The translations under genes and the position numbers were made by a program. The notes under the pieces are model-generated. The model did no database searches, was not told the DNA's origin, and worked only from the letters and a program-made list of their open reading frames with translations. Below are positions 18,995 to 28,029 of a DNA stretch of 64,000 nt, piece after piece (the stretch's first letter is position 1; every line of letters starts with the position of its first letter). This stretch comes from Flavobacterium gyeonganense (lineage in GTDB: Bacteria > Bacteroidota > Bacteroidia > Flavobacteriales > Flavobacteriaceae): NCBI RefSeq assembly GCF_029625295.1, contig NZ_CP121112.1, positions 4,960,001-5,024,000 of the forward strand. The letters run 5' to 3'.

Positions 18995-20177
18995 TTAACT
19001 TCTTATTAAATCTCCCTGAATTTTTGAAGCTTCAATAATCTGATGAATATCTTCGTCTAAAACTTCTTTTTTAATATCCGCAAATTTCAAAAACTCAATA
19101 TAAACAGTATCCAATTGTGTTTTAGTAAGCTCATAACCTACTTTTTTTGGCTCTGTATGCCAAAGCTGCACGTCCGCTTCTTGCGGTTAATATAATTGAA
19201 GATTCATTAACACCAACATCAAGCGGATCCATGATTTCGTAAGTTGCTCTGTTTTTGATTACACCATCCTGATGAATTCCGGAACTGTGCGCAAATGCAT
19301 TGGCTCCAACAATAGCCTTATTTGGCTGAACAATCATTCCCATACTTTCAGAAACCAAACGACTCATTTCGTTCAATTCTCTTGTATTGATATTTGTATC
19401 TAAGTTAAGATAAGGGTGTTGTTTAAAAATCATCACCACTTCTTCAAGGGCTGTATTTCCGGCTCTTTCACCAATACCATTAATAGTACACTCAATTTGT
19501 CTTGCTCCGTTGATAGCTCCTGCAATTGAGTTGGCAGTTGCCATTCCTAAATCATTATGACAGTGGCATGAAAGAATTACATTCTCAATACCTTTTACGT
19601 TTTCTTTTAAATATTTGATTTTTGCCCCATACTCTTCAGGCAGACAATATCCGGTTGTATCCGGAATATTTAATACAGTTGCACCTGATTTTATTACCTC
19701 TTCACAAACTTTTGCAAGAAAAGCATTATCAGTTCTACCTGCATCTTCTGCGTAAAATTCTACATCTTCAACATATGATTTTGCATGAGAAACTGCAGAT
19801 TTTGCTCTTGCGATAATATCTTCTGGTGTGGTATTTAATTTATGGAGTATGTGAGATTCTGAAGTTCCGATTCCAGTATGAATCCTAGGTCTTTTAGCAT
19901 GCTTTAAGGCAGCCGCCGCAACATCAATGTCGTTTTTTACAGCTCTTGTAAGCCCGCAGACCGTTGCATTTTCTACAATTTTACAAATCTCAGAGACCGA
20001 TAAAAAATCGCCCGGACTTGACACAGGAAAACCTGCTTCGATGATATCAACTCCCATTTTGTCTAGTCGTTCTGCAATAACCAATTTTTGATTGGTATCT
20101 AACTTACATCCTGGAACCTGTTCTCCATCACGCAAAGTGGTGTCAAAAATTTGAACTTTCTCTCTATTCATATTCAT
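18995..20177 (-). CDS. leuA: 2-isopropylmalate synthase, split by a frameshift near its end
   Basis: First committed step of leucine synthesis (acetyl-CoA plus ketoisovalerate). The main frame (start 20177) shows the DTTLRDGEQVPGC motif, metal-binding HCHNDLGMATANS and GERAGNTALEE. It stops after about 348 residues at an A7 run (about 19141-19148). With one A removed the frame continues as VGYELTKTQLD and ends at 18995, giving about 393 residues. As for ilvC, a homopolymer miscall is more likely than a real truncation. Length suggests the short form without a full regulatory LeuA dimer domain. Confidence 0.92.
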
Positions 20178-20325
20178 TTATTTAATGTAATTTCACATCT
20201 TGAAACAAATATATATTGTACTTCTTAAGTACGAAATTCATTTTAATGGAATTATACTGTTTATAAAACAATTTAAAAGTATTTAATATACTAAAAACCA
20301 ATAAATTACATTATTATATTTTACA

Positions 20326-21870
20326 ATGGCTAACCATCAAAAAGATTTCTTATTTGTACTGATTAAGTCACTTTCTAAATCTGAAAAAAGACAGTTTAAA
20401 ATTTTTGCAAGCCGTTTAGAAACGAGTTCAAATACTAAATTCATTGAATTATTTAATATTTTGGATAAGTCTGAAACTTATGATGAAAAGCTTATTTTAA
20501 AAAGCGGAATCATCAAAAAAGTTCAGCTATCTAACTTAAAATCCTATTTATACAAACAGATCCTGGTTAGTATCCGATTAAATATTCCCAGCCAGAATAT
20601 TCGATATCAACTACGTGAGCAAATAGACTTTGCAGTTATTCTATACAATAAAGGGTTATATAAACAAAGCTTGAAAATTTTGGATAAAACCAAAATGATA
20701 GCCCTTGAAAATGATGAAAAATACATGGCATATGAAATTGTTGAATTCGAAAAGTTAATCGAATCACAATATATCACAAGGAGTATCCAGGGACGTGCTG
20801 ATGAATTGGTTATTCAGGCTAAAGAACTGAATTATCGAAATACAATTTCAAGCAAATTATCCAATTTGTCACTACAATTATACGGAATTATGCTAAAAAC
20901 CGGTTACGTAAAAAACGATGAGGAATACAAATATATAGATGACTATTTCAACAAACATATTTCAAAATTAGACGAAAGCAAATTTGGCTTCCGCGAAAAA
21001 TATTGGTTTTATAATGCCAATTTGTGGCGCAGTTTCCTTGTTCAGGATTTTCTTGCGAGTTATAAATATGCTTATAAATGGGTAAGATTATTTTATGACA
21101 ACCCAAATATGATTTACCAGAATCCTGTATTTTTTCTAAAAGGGAATCACTACTTTTTAGAATCGCTTTACATGCTGAAATACAAATCGAATTTCAAAAA
21201 ATATCTAACGCTTCTAGAGGAAACTATTCAGGATCCCAGATTTCCTGTTAATGATAACATTGCATCGCTATCCTTTTTATATATCTATAACAATAAACTA
21301 AACTATCATATTTTGGAAGGAACTTTCGCCGAAAGCGAATATTTGATTCCTGAGATTTTAGAAAAAATTAAAATTCACAGTGAACATCTTGATGAGCATC
21401 ACGAAATGTTGTTTTTTTACAAAATTGCCTCTATCTATTTTGGAAACGAAAAATACAACGAATCCATTTATTATCTGGACAAAATAATCAACAACAAAAA
21501 CCTGACGATGCGCGAAGATTTAATGTGCTTTGCCAGACTCTTGTCATTAATTGCACATTATGAATTAGGAAAAGATTATTACCTGGAAAACCACCTTAAA
21601 AGTACCTACAAGTTTCTATTGAAAATGAATGATTTGCATGAGGTCCAGAAAGAAATTATTAAGTTTATGAGAAACTTAAATAATTTTTATCCTGCCGATA
21701 TTAAAAAGGAATTCATCAAAATGAGGGAACGATTTATCGAGTTAGAAAAAAACACCTACGAAAAAAGAGCTTTCCTGTATTTAGATATAATTTCTTGGCT
21801 TGAAAGCAAAATTGAAAATCGTAAAATTGCTGATATAATAAAGGAAAAAGCAAAACTTTACAGTCGCTAA
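20326..21870 (+). CDS. large helical repeat protein, unknown function
   Basis: 514 residues, almost entirely alpha-helical by composition (many Leu, Lys, Tyr, Glu), with TPR-like signatures such as LYNKGLYKQSLKILDKTK and GNEKYNESIYYLDKIINNK. No signal peptide, membrane segment or catalytic motif. It is transcribed divergently from leuA. I recall similar proteins in many Bacteroidota genomes next to leucine genes, but have no function to give. Confidence 0.8.
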   Translation: MANHQKDFLFVLIKSLSKSEKRQFKIFASRLETSSNTKFIELFNILDKSETYDEKLILKSGIIKKVQLSNLKSYLYKQILVSIRLNIPSQNIRYQLREQIDFAVILYNKGLYKQSLKILDKTKMIALENDEKYMAYEIVEFEKLIESQYITRSIQGRADELVIQAKELNYRNTISSKLSNLSLQLYGIMLKTGYVKNDEEYKYIDDYFNKHISKLDESKFGFREKYWFYNANLWRSFLVQDFLASYKYAYKWVRLFYDNPNMIYQNPVFFLKGNHYFLESLYMLKYKSNFKKYLTLLEETIQDPRFPVNDNIASLSFLYIYNNKLNYHILEGTFAESEYLIPEILEKIKIHSEHLDEHHEMLFFYKIASIYFGNEKYNESIYYLDKIINNKNLTMREDLMCFARLLSLIAHYELGKDYYLENHLKSTYKFLLKMNDLHEVQKEIIKFMRNLNNFYPADIKKEFIKMRERFIELEKNTYEKRAFLYLDIISWLESKIENRKIADIIKEKAKLYSR

Positions 21871-21961
21871 TTGAATCGATAACTATATATTAAAAATCTT
21901 AACTTAAGTCCAACAAAGTAATAACAAAACCTTAACAGCAAAAGAAAGATATATATCAGAC

Positions 21962-22049
21962 CTTTGTAATGTAATAAACTGGTTATTTATTATTTTGGTT
22001 TTGGTTAGTTAAATGATGCCGGCATCTTCGAGATTGCCGGCATTTTTTT
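21962..22049 (+). ncRNA. possible short transcript with strong terminator
   Basis: A promoter-like CTTTGTAATGTAATAA (21962-21977; the same 16 bases occur before the DUF4142 gene at 29918-29933) is followed after about 40 bp by a perfect 9-bp terminator stem, ATGCCGGCA/TGCCGGCAT, with seven T. No coding frame lies between. This could be a small RNA or simply the tail of the preceding gene. Confidence 0.3.
22016..22049 (+). terminator. strong terminator
   Basis: ATGCCGGCA and TGCCGGCAT form a 9-bp stem around TCTTCGAGAT, followed by seven T. It ends either the 514-residue protein gene or a short transcript. Confidence 0.9.
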
Positions 22050-22069
22050 ATATTTAAATTCCAGATAAA

Positions 22070-22113
22070 AAAATCCAAATTTCAATCTTATTGAGTTGAA
22101 ATTTGGATTTTGA
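22070..22113 (-). terminator. terminator of the BtuF-like gene
   Basis: AAAATCCAAATTTCAA pairs with TTGAAATTTGGATTTT. Read on the minus strand it ends in a T run, 20 bp after the stop of the substrate-binding protein gene. Confidence 0.8.
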
Positions 22114-22131
22114 AATTTTAAAATATTGAAG

Positions 22132-22932
22132 TTAATTTCTAAGTCTTTCGTGCAGTAATTTGAAATACGAAAAAGCCTTTAACAGTCTGCTTCCATGCCA
22201 GGAAAACATTTCACCATCCACAAAAATGGTTTTGGCGTGATGAGTGAAACGTCCTATTTCAAAAGCATCTTCTTCTTTAAAAGGATAAGGTTCAGAAGAA
22301 AGGAAAATCAAATCAGGATCACCTTCCAAACGCATTTTTTTTAGTTCAATTTCAGGGTAACGATCTTTATCTCCGTAGATATTTATGAAATGATTCAGCT
22401 TTAATAATTCATCAATATAAGTATCATTTCCTGCCGCCATATATGGATTTTTCCAGATAAAATAGGCTGCCTTTTTGATTTCAATATCTTTAATGTATTT
22501 TTTAAAATCGCTTAAAGCAAAAGTTAACTTATCATTCCATTTCTGAGCTTCAGTCCGGCAGTTAAAAAGCTGCCCAAAATCTGAAATCATTTGAAAATTA
22601 TCCTTAACAGAAACAATATTCGTTACCCAAACCGGACAGATTTCACTCAACCGTTCCACAATTTCAGCAGTGTTTTCTTCCTTATTGCAGATAATAATAT
22701 CAGGCTGCAGTAATTTTATCTTTTCAAAATGAATCTTTTTGGTTCCGCCTACAATTTTTTTTGTGGATTTTAAATGATAAGGATGCACACAAAACTTCGT
22801 AATTCCGATGATTTTATCTTCTAAACCTAAATCATATAACAATTCTGTTTGGGAAGGCACTAAAGAGATAATACGGCTTGGAGCTGTTTCAAAAGAATGT
22901 AATTTCCCCAATTGATCTCGGAGTTGTTTCAT
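22132..22932 (-). CDS. BtuF-like cobalamin/metal-complex binding protein
   Basis: 266 residues of the helical-backbone metal receptor fold: RIISLVPSQTELLYDLGLEDKIIGIT near the N-terminus (about 19-45), LQPDIIICNKEEN, and the C-terminal GDPDLIFLSSEPYPF. BtuF-type proteins bind vitamin B12 or iron complexes for ABC import. This one has no signal peptide or lipobox, so it may be cytoplasmic or differently processed. No B12 riboswitch or ABC genes are adjacent. Substrate not determinable here. Confidence 0.85.
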   Translation of the reverse strand: MKQLRDQLGKLHSFETAPSRIISLVPSQTELLYDLGLEDKIIGITKFCVHPYHLKSTKKIVGGTKKIHFEKIKLLQPDIIICNKEENTAEIVERLSEICPVWVTNIVSVKDNFQMISDFGQLFNCRTEAQKWNDKLTFALSDFKKYIKDIEIKKAAYFIWKNPYMAAGNDTYIDELLKLNHFINIYGDKDRYPEIELKKMRLEGDPDLIFLSSEPYPFKEEDAFEIGRFTHHAKTIFVDGEMFSWHGSRLLKAFSYFKLLHERLRN

Positions 22933-22970
22933 GTTTATACATTAGTATGTTAAAAATAGTAGAAAAACTA

Positions 22971-23300
22971 CTACCCAATTGCTTTATAAAGATCCTGAAT
23001 ATTTACTATCATTATTGAAATAAATAAAATTAGATAGCCTGTATTCAAAATTAAACCAATAAACTTCTTTGCAGAATTTTTATCTCTTAATCCAGTGAAC
23101 GCATAATAACTTCCAAAACTTATCAAAACCATTATTACAATGGATATTAAACTATATAAATTAGAAAAATCATACTTAATAATCACCTGAAAAATATGCA
23201 TCAGAATCATCACTATAAAAAGAGCTAAAACTATTAAAGAGTATATGAAACTTTTCTCTGAGTTCATATTCAAGTTATTATTATTAAAAAATATATTCAA
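22971..23300 (-). CDS. small membrane protein, unknown
   Basis: 109 residues (or 98 from the second Met at 23267) with three hydrophobic segments: SFIYSLIVLALFIVMILMHI, LISIVIMVLISFGSYYAF and a C-terminal LILNTGYLILFISIMIV. It starts 15 bp after pyrF on the same strand, so it is probably cotranscribed. No family recognised. Confidence 0.65.
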   Translation of the reverse strand: MNIFFNNNNLNMNSEKSFIYSLIVLALFIVMILMHIFQVIIKYDFSNLYSLISIVIMVLISFGSYYAFTGLRDKNSAKKFIGLILNTGYLILFISIMIVNIQDLYKAIG

Positions 23301-23315
23301 GGCAAACCTGAAAAT

Positions 23316-24143
23316 TTAAACCTTAAACTTTAAACTAAGAATTCCCTCCATTTCCTGCTGTACTTTCAAGGCCTCATCCCTCGCCTTTTCAGCAAAATCA
23401 ATTCCATTTGAAGCATAAATAATTGCTCTGGCAGAATTAACAAGCAAACCAATCTTATCATTCATTCCATATTTGCAAACTTCAGACAAACTTCCGCCCT
23501 GAGCGCCAATTCCGGGAACCAGTAAAAAACTATCCGGAACTATTTTCCTAATTTCAGTAAAATACTCCGCTTTAGTAGCACCGACAACATACATCAAATT
23601 ATGACTGTTTTTCCATGCTTTAGAGGTTTCTAGAACTTGTTCGTATAATTGTTTTCCGTTTACATCTAAAGTTTGAAAATCAAATGCTCCTTCGTTTGAA
23701 GTCAAAGCCAGCATTATAGTATGTTTATTTTCAAAAGCCAGAAAAGGTTCAACAGAGTCTTTCCCCATATAAGGAGCTACCGTTACACTGTCAAAGTTCA
23801 AATCTTCAAAAAAAGCTTTTGCATACATGGCTGAAGTGTTTCCGATATCCCCACGTTTTGCATCAGCAATCGTAAAAATTTCCGGAAATTTTTCATTTAT
23901 ATAATTAATTGTTTTCTGAAGGGAAATCCAGCCTTTTATCCCATGCGCTTCAAAAAAAGCAGTATTAGGTTTGTAGCCGACAGTCAAATCATGAGTAGCA
24001 TCAATTATGGCCTTATTGAACTCAAAAACAGGGTCTTCAGTTTCTAATAAATGTTGAGGAATTTTGTTTAAATCAGGATCCAGCCCAACGCATAAAAATG
24101 ATTTTTTTTGAAGTATTTGTTGGTGCAGTTGTTGTGTAGTCAT
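23316..24143 (-). CDS. pyrF: orotidine 5'-phosphate decarboxylase
   Basis: 275 residues of the PyrF-2 type. Last step of UMP synthesis. SFLCVGLDPDLNKIP at about residues 15-29, the catalytic TIADAKRGDIGNTS and the C-terminal LLVPGIGAQGG are visible. I place the start at the ATG opening MTTQQLHQQ. A longer in-frame start at 24218 would read through the promoter and the preceding terminator and adds residues that are not family-like. Confidence 0.95.
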   Translation of the reverse strand: MTTQQLHQQILQKKSFLCVGLDPDLNKIPQHLLETEDPVFEFNKAIIDATHDLTVGYKPNTAFFEAHGIKGWISLQKTINYINEKFPEIFTIADAKRGDIGNTSAMYAKAFFEDLNFDSVTVAPYMGKDSVEPFLAFENKHTIMLALTSNEGAFDFQTLDVNGKQLYEQVLETSKAWKNSHNLMYVVGATKAEYFTEIRKIVPDSFLLVPGIGAQGGSLSEVCKYGMNDKIGLLVNSARAIIYASNGIDFAEKARDEALKVQQEMEGILSLKFKV

Positions 24144-24194
24144 TGGTATTTTTTTTAGTTTTTTCAATTCAAAAAACGATTTTTTAGAAAGTAT

Positions 24195-24234
24195 GCAAAA
24201 ATAAAAAAAGCCACTCAATTAAGAATGGCTTTTA
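24195..24234 (-). promoter_or_regulatory. pyrF promoter abutting the upstream gene's terminator
   Basis: Minus strand TATTTTTG (24195-24202) matches TAnnTTTG and lies about 50 bp before the pyrF ATG. Directly before it, AAAAGCCATTC and GAGTGGCTTTTTTT (24203-24234) form the terminator of the OmpA-like gene, whose T run merges into the promoter. Confidence 0.6.
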
Positions 24235-24255
24235 GTATTTATATTTCAATCAGAA

Positions 24256-26442
24256 TTAGAAATTACCTAAATAAACAATTTCTGTTCTTCTGTTTGCTGC
24301 TCTTCCTGCAGCAGTTTTATTAGATTTAACTGGTTTTGAAGCCCCAAAACCTTGTGAAGTTAAATTAGCAGGATTTACTCCTTTTTCAATTAAAGCATCC
24401 ATAATAACTTTTGCTCTTTCTTCAGATAATTTTTGATTTGCCTTAGCATTACCTACATTATCAGTATGACCATAAATGGCAAATTTTGCGTTTGGATAGT
24501 TTTTCAAAATTTCTTTGATAGCATCCAGTCTTCCTGAAGTTTCTACTTTCTTAGCATCACTTAAGGTAGCTTTGCCTGATGTAAAGAAGATAGATTTTGC
24601 CTCAACCTGTAATTGAGCCAAAGTAGCTTTACTAACTTCAGGACACCCTTTATTTTCTGCTGGACCTGCTACTAGTGGACAATCATCAACGTTATCAGCA
24701 ACTCCATCTTTATCAGTATCTAAAACCGGACATCCTTTGTTTTCTACTAAACCTGCAACATTAGGACAAGCGTCATCTTTGTCCAAAACTCCATCTCCGT
24801 CTGTATCAGGCCATGGACAACCTTTATTTTCAACTGGGCCTGCAACTGTTGGGCATCCGTCAACATTATCTAATAATGTATCTCCGTCGCTATCTTTCCA
24901 TGGGCAGCCTTTGTTTTCAAGAGGACCGGCAACATCCGGACAAGCATCATCTTTATCCAAAACTTTGTCACCATCAGTGTCTGGCCAAGGACAACCATTG
25001 TTTTCAATTGGCCCCGCTACTTTTTTACAAGAATCTTGTTTATCTATTACCCCATCCTGATCTCTGTCTTTAAATTTCTTTTGGTAAACCGGAATTTTAA
25101 TCCCAACGTAAAAATCAGCTGCTTTTGATTCTTTAGAAACTAAATTAGAAACAATTGATCCTGAGCCAACAAAGAAAGTACCTACACGTAATCCTGTACC
25201 CACTTGAGTTCCGCTATATTCCATCCAGGTAACAGGAACATAAAAACTAAACCATCTGCTTTCGTAACGAGGCGTTAAACTTACTCTGTCAGCAATATTA
25301 GTCGCATTTAACTTTGTACTTGAAACCATACTAATATCTCCATTAAGATTCAGATAGAATTTATTATGTATATTCCAGTCAACATCAGCATGAAGTGCTG
25401 TAGGCAAATTTGTTTTTACTCCTTTTGAAGTTGATGTTTTTGTATAACGATCATTTAATAAATCATATAAATTATCAGTATCATCAATCATTTCCTGAGT
25501 AAGAGTACCTGTTATATCGTAAATATCTTGTTTCGCCTTTTTATAATTTATTGAACCAATATCCGTAACAGACAATCCAAAACGCAATTTATATTTATTC
25601 AGATCCCTGAAATTATTGTCAGCCGGTTTTGCATTATTTAAATCATATTTAGCATAATCTGGTCTCCACTCGTAAACAAATCCAAAATCAAAGCCCACTC
25701 CGCTAGAATTGATATCGAATTCATAATCTTCATTAGCCTCCCAATCCTGGCTTCCACCTATAGTTAATTGACCATTTGTAAATAATCTACTATTTAATGG
25801 ATCAACTGGGTTTACAATCAGACTTGCATTAGCATCTCTTCCTTGTATGTAAGCATTTGCTACACCTTGCAGGTATTTAGCCGTCAAACCTCCTTTTAAG
25901 AAATGTTGGTTCTTATTAAATAAAACAGCTGCATAAGAAAGTCCTAATTCTCCCCATGCATGCAAGGCACCGTTTGGACTGCCGGCATTAATAAGAGGGA
26001 AACCGTTTGACTGATCCAAACCATTTTTTACCTGATCAACAAGACTACCATTAACATCTCTAAGATTTGTAACTGATCTGGCTCTTGTAAAAAGTGCCAA
26101 AGTATGCTTTGGTGCAATATTGAACATAAAAGACGGTCCCATAATATCCAGATTAATAATGGCATTATTTGCATTTGAAGGAGTCATTTTTGACTGACTG
26201 TCAAAGTCATAACCATCTTTAAAAACGTCAAAAAGTTTAACCCCATACAAGTCATTACTAACAGCACTACTGACAGAAAACAAATTAACATCTGTTTTAA
26301 AACGGGAATCAGCTATTGATGCAGGGTTAAAAAGCACACTTTGCACACCGGCATAATTATCATTAAAATAACCTAAATACGACTGTGCTGTAGCAACAGC
26401 AGACGTTAAAAAAATAAATAAAATGAGTAATTGTTTTTTCAT
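24256..26442 (-). CDS. OmpA-family outer-membrane protein with TSP3 calcium repeats
   Basis: 728 residues. Signal peptide ending SAVATAQ (about residue 20); an N-terminal domain of about 440 residues that looks like a DUF5723-type barrel; five thrombospondin type-3 repeats (about 465-600) with DxDxDG calcium loops and a recurring AGPxENKGCPWPD link; and a C-terminal OmpA peptidoglycan-binding domain (about 610-728) with IYGHTDNVG and NRRTEIVYL. It should anchor the outer membrane to the cell wall. The TSP3 part makes a ~100-bp tandem repeat in the DNA (24640-25065). Confidence 0.9.
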   Translation of the reverse strand: MKKQLLILFIFLTSAVATAQSYLGYFNDNYAGVQSVLFNPASIADSRFKTDVNLFSVSSAVSNDLYGVKLFDVFKDGYDFDSQSKMTPSNANNAIINLDIMGPSFMFNIAPKHTLALFTRARSVTNLRDVNGSLVDQVKNGLDQSNGFPLINAGSPNGALHAWGELGLSYAAVLFNKNQHFLKGGLTAKYLQGVANAYIQGRDANASLIVNPVDPLNSRLFTNGQLTIGGSQDWEANEDYEFDINSSGVGFDFGFVYEWRPDYAKYDLNNAKPADNNFRDLNKYKLRFGLSVTDIGSINYKKAKQDIYDITGTLTQEMIDDTDNLYDLLNDRYTKTSTSKGVKTNLPTALHADVDWNIHNKFYLNLNGDISMVSSTKLNATNIADRVSLTPRYESRWFSFYVPVTWMEYSGTQVGTGLRVGTFFVGSGSIVSNLVSKESKAADFYVGIKIPVYQKKFKDRDQDGVIDKQDSCKKVAGPIENNGCPWPDTDGDKVLDKDDACPDVAGPLENKGCPWKDSDGDTLLDNVDGCPTVAGPVENKGCPWPDTDGDGVLDKDDACPNVAGLVENKGCPVLDTDKDGVADNVDDCPLVAGPAENKGCPEVSKATLAQLQVEAKSIFFTSGKATLSDAKKVETSGRLDAIKEILKNYPNAKFAIYGHTDNVGNAKANQKLSEERAKVIMDALIEKGVNPANLTSQGFGASKPVKSNKTAAGRAANRRTEIVYLGNF

Positions 26443-26666
26443 TAAATCGGGGTTTTAAGTTTAATTGGCCGCAAAACTACAATAATAGATTTAAAAATAA
26501 GTTACCAAATCATTGAATCATATAACAACTTGTATTAATTATGTAGATAAATATAGAATATTGCTACAATAAATGCGAATTATAAAAGAGTTTTAAAAAT
26601 TTATGTAACAAAACACAAAGAAAAGTTGTTGAATTTTACATTATATAAATATTAAATAATAAAGTC
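26443..26666. other. AT-rich spacer
   Basis: 224 bp between the divergent OmpA-like and CsbD genes. No gene, terminator or clear promoter element was seen. Confidence 0.4.
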
Positions 26667-26852
26667 ATGAATAGTACAGAAATAAAAGGAAACTGGAACG
26701 AGTTAAAAGGAAAATTAAAACAAAAATATGCTGATTTGACTGATGACGATTTGTTATATGAAGAAGGAAAAGAAGATGAAATGTACGGAAGAATCCAGCA
26801 AAAATTAGGTAAAACGAAAGAGGAATGGAATGATATTGTATCTAATTTGTAA
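26667..26852 (+). CDS. CsbD family stress protein
   Basis: 61 residues, whole CsbD domain: EIKGNWNELKGKLKQKYADLTDDDL at the N-terminus and QQKLGKTKEEWNDIV at the C-terminus. CsbD-like proteins are small, very charged and stress-induced; the molecular role is unknown. It opens the stress/envelope cluster and has its own terminator. Confidence 0.92.
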   Translation: MNSTEIKGNWNELKGKLKQKYADLTDDDLLYEEGKEDEMYGRIQQKLGKTKEEWNDIVSNL

Positions 26853-26871
26853 ATCTCTTTCAACTCTCATA

Positions 26872-26907
26872 AATGCCGCTTAACTAAAATTAGGCGGTAT
26901 TTTTTTG
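26872..26907 (+). terminator. terminator after the CsbD gene
   Basis: AATGCCGCTTAA and TTAGGCGGTATT pair, followed by seven T. Confidence 0.7.
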
Positions 26908-26998
26908 ATTTTCAAAGTATAAAGCTTTAAATTTCTGAATTAACATGAATTACTTAAAAACAAAATAAAATAGTTATCTTTAACCATATTTTTACAAA

Positions 26999-27550
26999 AT
27001 GAAATTATTTATAAAATTTGATATTAATACAATTTGCACACTTTACCTAAAAGAAAAACTGGAGGAACAGAATTTGAACTTTTCTACTTTAGGATTTGGA
27101 GAAATTGAATTAGAAGATAATCTTAGTACTGAAGCATTAGATGAGCTTAAAAATAATTTAGAGCCATTTGGTTTTGAAGTAGTTGAGAATCAAAAAAGTG
27201 TTTTGGTACAAAAAATAAAGGATGCTATAATCGAATTGGTTTATACTGATGACAATAATAATTATAAAAGTTCTGCTTATCTTGCTGATAAATTAAACCA
27301 CAGTTATGGTTACCTGTCAAATGTATTTTCCGAAGTAACGTATTCTTCTATTGAGAATTTTATAATCATTCAAAAAATCGAAAGAGCAAAACAGTTAATG
27401 ATTGTAAACGAAATGAGCTTAACCGAAATTGCTTTTTTACTGAATTATTCGAGTGTTGCGCACTTAAGTACTCAGTTTAAAAACACAACAGGAATAACTC
27501 CTTCAGCATTCTTGAGAATTATTAAAAAGCGTAGAGAAAATTTAAAATAA
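26999..27550 (+). CDS. AraC-type transcriptional regulator
   Basis: 183 residues. The C-terminal AraC double helix-turn-helix covers about residues 85-178: LADKLNHSYGYLSNVFSE, then ERAKQLMIVNEMSLTEIAFLLNYSSVAHLSTQFKN with the family GITPSAFLR end. The N-terminal ~70 residues form a small alpha/beta domain seen in Flavobacterium regulators of this kind, with no known ligand. It lies 19 bp before a response regulator and histidine kinase, which suggests one regulatory operon. Confidence 0.9.
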   Translation: MKLFIKFDINTICTLYLKEKLEEQNLNFSTLGFGEIELEDNLSTEALDELKNNLEPFGFEVVENQKSVLVQKIKDAIIELVYTDDNNNYKSSAYLADKLNHSYGYLSNVFSEVTYSSIENFIIIQKIERAKQLMIVNEMSLTEIAFLLNYSSVAHLSTQFKNTTGITPSAFLRIIKKRRENLK

Positions 27551-27569
27551 AACCCAAATACCTTAATCA

Positions 27570-28018
27570 ATGCAGAAAAACGCATTACACATTTTACTCG
27601 CCGACGACGACGAAGACGACAGACTTTTCTTTAAGGATGCTTTCGAAGAAGTAAAAGTACAAACCAAAGTCGAATTTGTTTTCGATGGTTTACAGTTAAT
27701 GGAACATCTTATGAATCCGGATACTAAATTACCTGATATTTTATTTCTGGATTTGAACATGCCAAAAAAACAGGTAAGGAATGTTTGATTGAAATAAAAA
27801 AGACAGAGCACCTGAAAAATCTGATAATCGCAATTTATTCAACATCTTCTTCAGATGAAGACATTGAAGACACGTTTATTGAAGGTGCAAATATTTATAT
27901 CAAAAAGCCAAGTGATTTTAATGCACTTAAAAAAATTATTAATGAAGTTGTTACGCTAAATTGGCATTATCATACATCAGGATTAAATCGTGATAATTTC
28001 TTATTAAGCCTTAAGTAA
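27570..28018 (+). CDS. response regulator (receiver only), frameshifted
   Basis: Single receiver domain, about 149 residues after repair. HILLADDDEDDRLFF holds the acidic pocket, LFLDLNMPK the phospho-acceptor Asp (about residue 65) and YIKKPSDF the conserved Lys. The frame breaks in an A7 run at about 27764-27770; one extra A joins MPKK to TGKECLIEI. No output domain, as in the rcp/CheY-like regulators paired with hybrid or PAS kinases. The histidine kinase follows 11 bp downstream. Confidence 0.88.
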
Positions 28019-28029
28019 TTACAATAATA

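Noticed and set aside
24640..25065. CRISPR-like tandem repeats
   Set aside because: The ~100-bp repeats are in frame and encode TSP3 calcium repeats of the OmpA-like protein.
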